The notes beneath the pieces are model-generated. The model saw nothing but the letters and a program-made list of their open reading frames with translations. It searched no databases and had not been told where the DNA came from. Both the position numbers and the translations under genes were made by a program. Of a DNA stretch of 34,463 bases, positions 22,701 through 28,700 are shown one piece after another (positions within the stretch are counted from its first letter, which is position 1; each line of letters starts with the position of its first letter). The stretch is from Saccoglossus kowalevskii (taxonomy: Eukaryota; Hemichordata; Enteropneusta; Harrimaniidae), in NCBI RefSeq assembly GCF_000003605.2, contig NW_003109094.1, positions 73,094 to 107,556 of the forward strand. Reading direction: 5' to 3'.

Positions 22701-25700
22701 ACTCTGATTGGGGATGTTGATGCACCTGATTTTGAGCCACTTTCTATGTGTGTCGTAGAAATACGGAACTTATAAAAACCTGACTGACTCTCGTCCACGG
22801 GAAAATCGACGAAGGTTTTATTGGCATGGTCTATGGTAGCGACTGTTGCCCAGGAGCTATAGGACCGGCCAGTATATCCACGTGTTTTTTTGTAGTCTAA
22901 CTCATAGCCAACAATCGGGTCGTATTGCGATAACATCTGAATCCATGTGACCGTAATTTTGCCACGATCTGGAAAGACATTCGGGCTAGGCATTCGTTGC
23001 CCGGGGCTTTCTGTCGTCATTTTCTCTGTAACAAAATAGAATACATATACTGAAGAAAATAACACGGCAATGACTTATGGAGATATCTCTGTGCATTCAT
23101 ATACCCCGAACAAAGTTCGAATAAAAAAGGTCTGTACAATTTATGCAAACAAATGACGTCACTATGCCTTGCGTAATGTGATTAATTATTCATGATGACG
23201 TTTGTTTCGGACAAACAAATGAAGAAAAAAAAAACTAAAACAGTAATAGAGATATTAATTGTTGTGTAATCTTTGAGCGAGTATTTTGTTCGGGTGATAA
23301 AATTCCTTGGGATTTTCAACAAATTATTGAAAAGTCACTACAAGGTTAGGTAGTTGGGATGACATTGGCGTTATCGTCTGCGCATGTCTTCTACATTGTA
23401 CCTGTTTCACGTACTGAACAAATGTTTCATAGTAGAATCAATCTTATTGTTAGTAACGGACCTCGAAATTATTTGTGCAACGTTGTACTGTTTGTTTTCT
23501 TCCGTATTTCACTAAACAGAAAACATGGCGGATGTGTACTTTACCCATTTCGTGGCATCTTCCTTCTGCCAAATAGTCGTCTGTCTCACAGTGACATTCA
23601 CCGTCACCGTTTACACCGTCGTCACAGGGCTGAATACCACAGTTGCATTCTAAAATAAAAAAACAAGAATGATTTTATTTTGCGTATTAGCTTTCTACGT
23701 TTTTAAATTACTAGTGGTCTGGCATCGTCAGTAATTGCGCCCTCGCCGACGGATCACTCAGACGCAAAGTTGCGAGTGAACCTGGAGCCGTCTATGAACT
23801 ATCGCCCACGATATCAGGCTAGTATTTGTTTCTGAGACGAAAGTGAACTTACATTGTATTTTTGTGTCTTAACAAAACAGAGTATAGTTGTTATGTATGA
23901 AACACCGAATCACATTGATCAACACTCCAACAATAAATCTTTCCGCTCTAGCGAAAACACATTTATGTGACGTCAAAGTGACGTAGAATGGTGTAAGCAT
24001 TTGTGTAGTCGTTCGTCATTTGGATTATAACAAATCTCTTAAAACAAGAGTAATTTTTATTGACGTACAAATACAGTTGAAAACGCCGCTGAGCATCATA
24101 TCGAGGAGTGCTGATTATGTCACCATGGTTATTGATTTTGTCACCATGGTTATTGATTTTGTCACCACAGTTTTTTATTTTTTCACCACGGTTATTGATT
24201 TTGTCATCATGGTCATGAATTATGTCACCACGGTTATTGATTTTGTCACCACGGTTATTGATTATGTCACTACGGTTATTGATTTTGTCACCACGGTTAT
24301 TGATTATGTCACCACGGTTATTGATTATGTCACCATGGTTGCTGATTATGTCACCATGGTTGCTGATTATGTCACCAGGGTTACTGATTATGTCACCACA
24401 GTTGCTGATTATGTCACCAGGGTTACTGATTATGTCACCAGCGTTGGTGATTATGTCATCATGCTTGTTAATTAAGTTTCCATGCTTGTTGGGATGGTCT
24501 ACTTCCCAGCCCGTCGTTTTCTCATTTTGGCATGTGGAAAATTGAACACATCAACAATATAGACACCAGTTTAATTTCTTTGGTTTCACTGAAATGCAGT
24601 GCAGCGTGCTCGACTCACGATAAATTAGGCTCCATATGATAAACCTACACAACAGGTTCAAAGTTGAACCATATTGCTTTTTTATTGGTGTCGCTAACAC
24701 ATGATCCCTGACAGGTTATTTACATGATTATATATACACAGTGGTTTAAAATATAGTGTTTTGATCCCCCACATGTGAAGCGAGTACATTAGATTTGTAC
24801 ATATGCCTGTCCAGGTTTGTCACGCCAGTTCGGTGTATAAATACAGAGAAATTGTAGGAGACCTGTCGTCTGTCTGTACCCATGTCTAGTTGCGTTTTGC
24901 ACGAATTGTGAAGGTTTCTTGGTCTGAATTGGAGTCATCGACGGTTGATTTCCATTGGAAGAGCGCATTGAATTATGGGAAAGTCAATGTTCATCAACAC
25001 AAATATCGCGCATGCGCGGCGTTCTACGATGTCTTGAATGCTGTGTTAGTTTTACAAGCTGCAACACGGATACTAGTATAGAATGAGAAGAATATCAAAT
25101 TCGTGATCCTACAATATCAAATTTTTTAAAACTCGTGTAGTAATTCTAGTATTCACTAATTTATTCCCCGTCTGACATATAAAAATGATATGGTAGGGGC
25201 ATTCGTGAGACATCTTAGACTAAACTGAGTATAGGTTTATCCCTCTGATATGTCAACATTGTTTTCCTCGTGCAATATTCAATAGAATGGCCCAGCTGTG
25301 GTGATTTTGAAAAAAAATAGTTTTGCGAAATTTGCGGGGAACGCGAAACCACCACAGACTGGGTGATATTGCAGCGAAACAACAGTTTGTCGGGAACAGA
25401 CATGATGTCTACGTTGCGATTACGGGAAGGGAATAACATGGAACTTTATACCCAAACGCGCGCCTAACTTTAGTGGGTTTTAGGAAAGACTCATTGGGAT
25501 GACAAAGAACAGTCTTTGTAAAGTGTTGGGATGTGCATTTGTGAATATGAATGAACTGGTAACACTTGTGTGTGAAATAGAGGCATACTAAATGATCGTC
25601 CTCTTACGCACATTTCCACCGACATAAATGATCCTCAGCCATTGACACCATTACATCTAATTAACGGTAGATTGTTAACAACGTTACCTCATACACTCGT

Positions 25701-28700
25701 TGACAACTCAGACGCAGACTTCGAGATCACCACACCGAGTGAAGCCAATAAACGGGCAAAATATCTACCCGAATTACACCAAAGATTCCATCGCAGATGG
25801 TTAACGGAATATATTCTAGCGCTACGAGAACGTCACCAGAATAACAAAAACAATGTGACAAGCAATAGAATTAAAATCGGAGATATCGTGTTAGTCCACA
25901 GTGACACTCAAAAACGGTTACTCTGGCCGCTAGCTAAAGTTGAAAAACTACATGTTAGAAATGATGGACTTGTGAGATCGGCGGACATTCGAACGAAAAC
26001 GGGAAAAACCAGCCGTCCAATATGTAAACTTTATCCGCTTGAACTCGGTGCTGTTGAAAATAATCTGATGACGGGAATGCCGACAACGAAACTAGTGGAA
26101 AACAAGTACCACTCGTTTTACAACGTCCTCAACGCAACGCTGCCACTATTGCAAAGTTGAAGATTCAGGACACCTTTCATAATGATTTATGTGACAATTA
26201 AGACTTTGAATTTTTACTCGATATATAACGTAGAATGCCATGAACAATTAGCTTAGATTTTTGTTATCGTGATTCGTTAGAAATATTTTCGCTATTTCGT
26301 GAACTTTTAGTATGTTGACATACACTTACGAGTGTGTTACCCGACTTAGTATTGTTTACTAGACAAAGTATATTATTTTATCGTTATCTATCGTTATAAT
26401 TTGTCGATTGTTATTCGTCATCATTTTAATAATTTACACAACGCAATATAAACCCTTACTGTCAAAATTAATTTGTTTACTTTCGGCCGCCCGGCGAATG
26501 TCGGGAACAGACATGATGTCCACGTTACGATTACGTAACAACCCAGATAAGTTTAATAGATAGATCAAATACAAGGCTAAACTGCCGCCAGACATCTGGA
26601 TCATGTTTGACTTTAATTACTACATCCTGTGTACTGTATATTTAATAGCTTATTGTCTTTCTGAATAAACCAGTTGTAAGCATCATATTGTACCAACTAT
26701 CCCTATACTCGCCCACATAGTTTAAACACCGTCCCTCAACACTCAGTCATATATCCAACATAGATAATTCTCAATAACAAAAGGTGTTGAGGGACGGTGG
26801 TTTAAATTAGCTTATACATTAAGCTAACAGTATTTAAGATTTTTACGCTCAGTCATATATCCAACATAGATAATTCTCAATAACAAATAGTTCAATTTGA
26901 AATCTGTATAGTAAAGTTTCATATAAAAGCTGCTTTATTTTGAAATATAACGGTTGGGTTTGGTATGAATAAATGACTAGTAAATTATTACTCTAAAATA
27001 AAATCTCGAAACTTATTAATCCGATCTATGATTTTATTTCAAATTCGGATTCTACATTAAAATAGCCTACTTTATTTACATAAATATGCAAATTCTGGCT
27101 TTAATTTAAATTCATCAAAGTAGAAATAAGTTCAGTGATCTGAATGTGTCTGACAAATTCCGCAATGGGGGAGGGGTCTCCCATTTCTGGCTCAAAGACA
27201 ATCTGATTAAAATCTAATGTAGTGTACGGGCTTTAATTATTTTGGCTATAAACTTATTTTAATTTAATTTTATTATTATTTTACTTTGATTTCGATTTTG
27301 TGTTTTTTTTTAATTCCGCCTTACATACATACATACATACATCTGACCCGATGCCTATGTAACGAGATTTCAACAGACCCACTATCGACTATTTTAGTCA
27401 ACGAATCACAGACCTTCTTCTATAGCGCACATGATGACGTCACTGGGCAGAGTCAGGTGGCAAACACACTCAAATAAAATGGCCGACTATACCGACGTTA
27501 GCGACCGAGAATAACACGGCTTTTCGGTAAGTTTATCATTGTCAAATGCAACGAAAGTCATTTTTATGTTAATATTGTGGCTCGAATGGTTCCAGTTTAG
27601 ATCGTTATTTTGCGTAGTTATTCTGGGAGTGATGATTTTGTTTCCACCGGTTCGACAGAACACCGGTGTCTTTTTCCAGTCGCTTGCCCTGGAGACGGTA
27701 GCTGCGGTTCCGTAGCTCTTTGGTGCGACCTACAATCGAATTTCGCCCTAACAATTTCATTTGAACGTTTTCTTTTTAATTTTGTTGCTGTACGTCGAAC
27801 ATATGGGCCGGCCAGAGTCAGTCACGTAAATAATGCGGTCGGCAACACAGGGCTATGATTCCACAGCTATGAAGACGGGTGATGTTTGTTGACGATTGGG
27901 CCAAAATCGTCTACGGTATTGAAGCCGTAGCTGAAAATATTCATCAAAATGTATCAACATTTTGTACATTATACAATAACTTTTTATTAATGTAATTGAG
28001 CTGATTTGGACTGGAATAAAATATTTTTTTATTCGGAACACATCATCGCAATTGATCAGGAAATATTTGTTTGCTCCAATTTTCTGCGTCGATGCCGTGG
28101 GCCGGTGTTATACAATTTAAAATCAGTTTGCATTGTTTACTTTAGCTGTTTACAGTGTTCTAATCATTACGATTTACTTATTTTTTTGCTTCCATTCTAG
28201 ATAATTATGCTAAGTGTTTGATGTAAAATTAAAGCGATGACTGAATGAACGAACCTTGGCTGGCGAAGATGTATCTGGAAGTGTACACATTTGTTGGAAG
28301 TGAAACAAATATTCAATGTAATGACAACAATTGTAAAATGCTGTGGAATTTCTTTTGTAAATAAAAATATACTAGCAATTTTCTATTAATGGTTTATTCA
28401 AGTGGGCAAAATATAATGTACAGAAAGATTGCCCGTAGAGTATCGCTACAATGAAAAGTAAGCAACCGACAGCCTGTATAAAAGGGGGGTTGTGATTGGC
28501 TGTTATTTACGCGAGATTTGAACGGAACTTACATAGGTGTCGGGTCAGATGTACGGAATTGAACAAAGTCACAAAATCAAAGTAAAATAATGAAATAAAA
28601 AGGCATTAATAAAAAAAGTAATAAAACATTAAAATAAGTTTATAGCCAAAATAATTAAAGCCCGTACACTACATCTGATTTTAATCAGATTGGCTCAAGG

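Noticed and set aside
24020-24475. Open frame of 151 codons as a repetitive protein
   Set aside because: It is produced by a 21-bp minisatellite; no promoter, splice or composition evidence supports coding.
24112-24475. CRISPR-like array
   Set aside because: There are no unique spacers between repeats; units are directly abutting, and the context is an animal intron.
27610-27858. Open frame inside the Mutator-like element as a transposase
   Set aside because: Only 82 codons, no MULE motifs (DDE, zinc finger) and no continuation.
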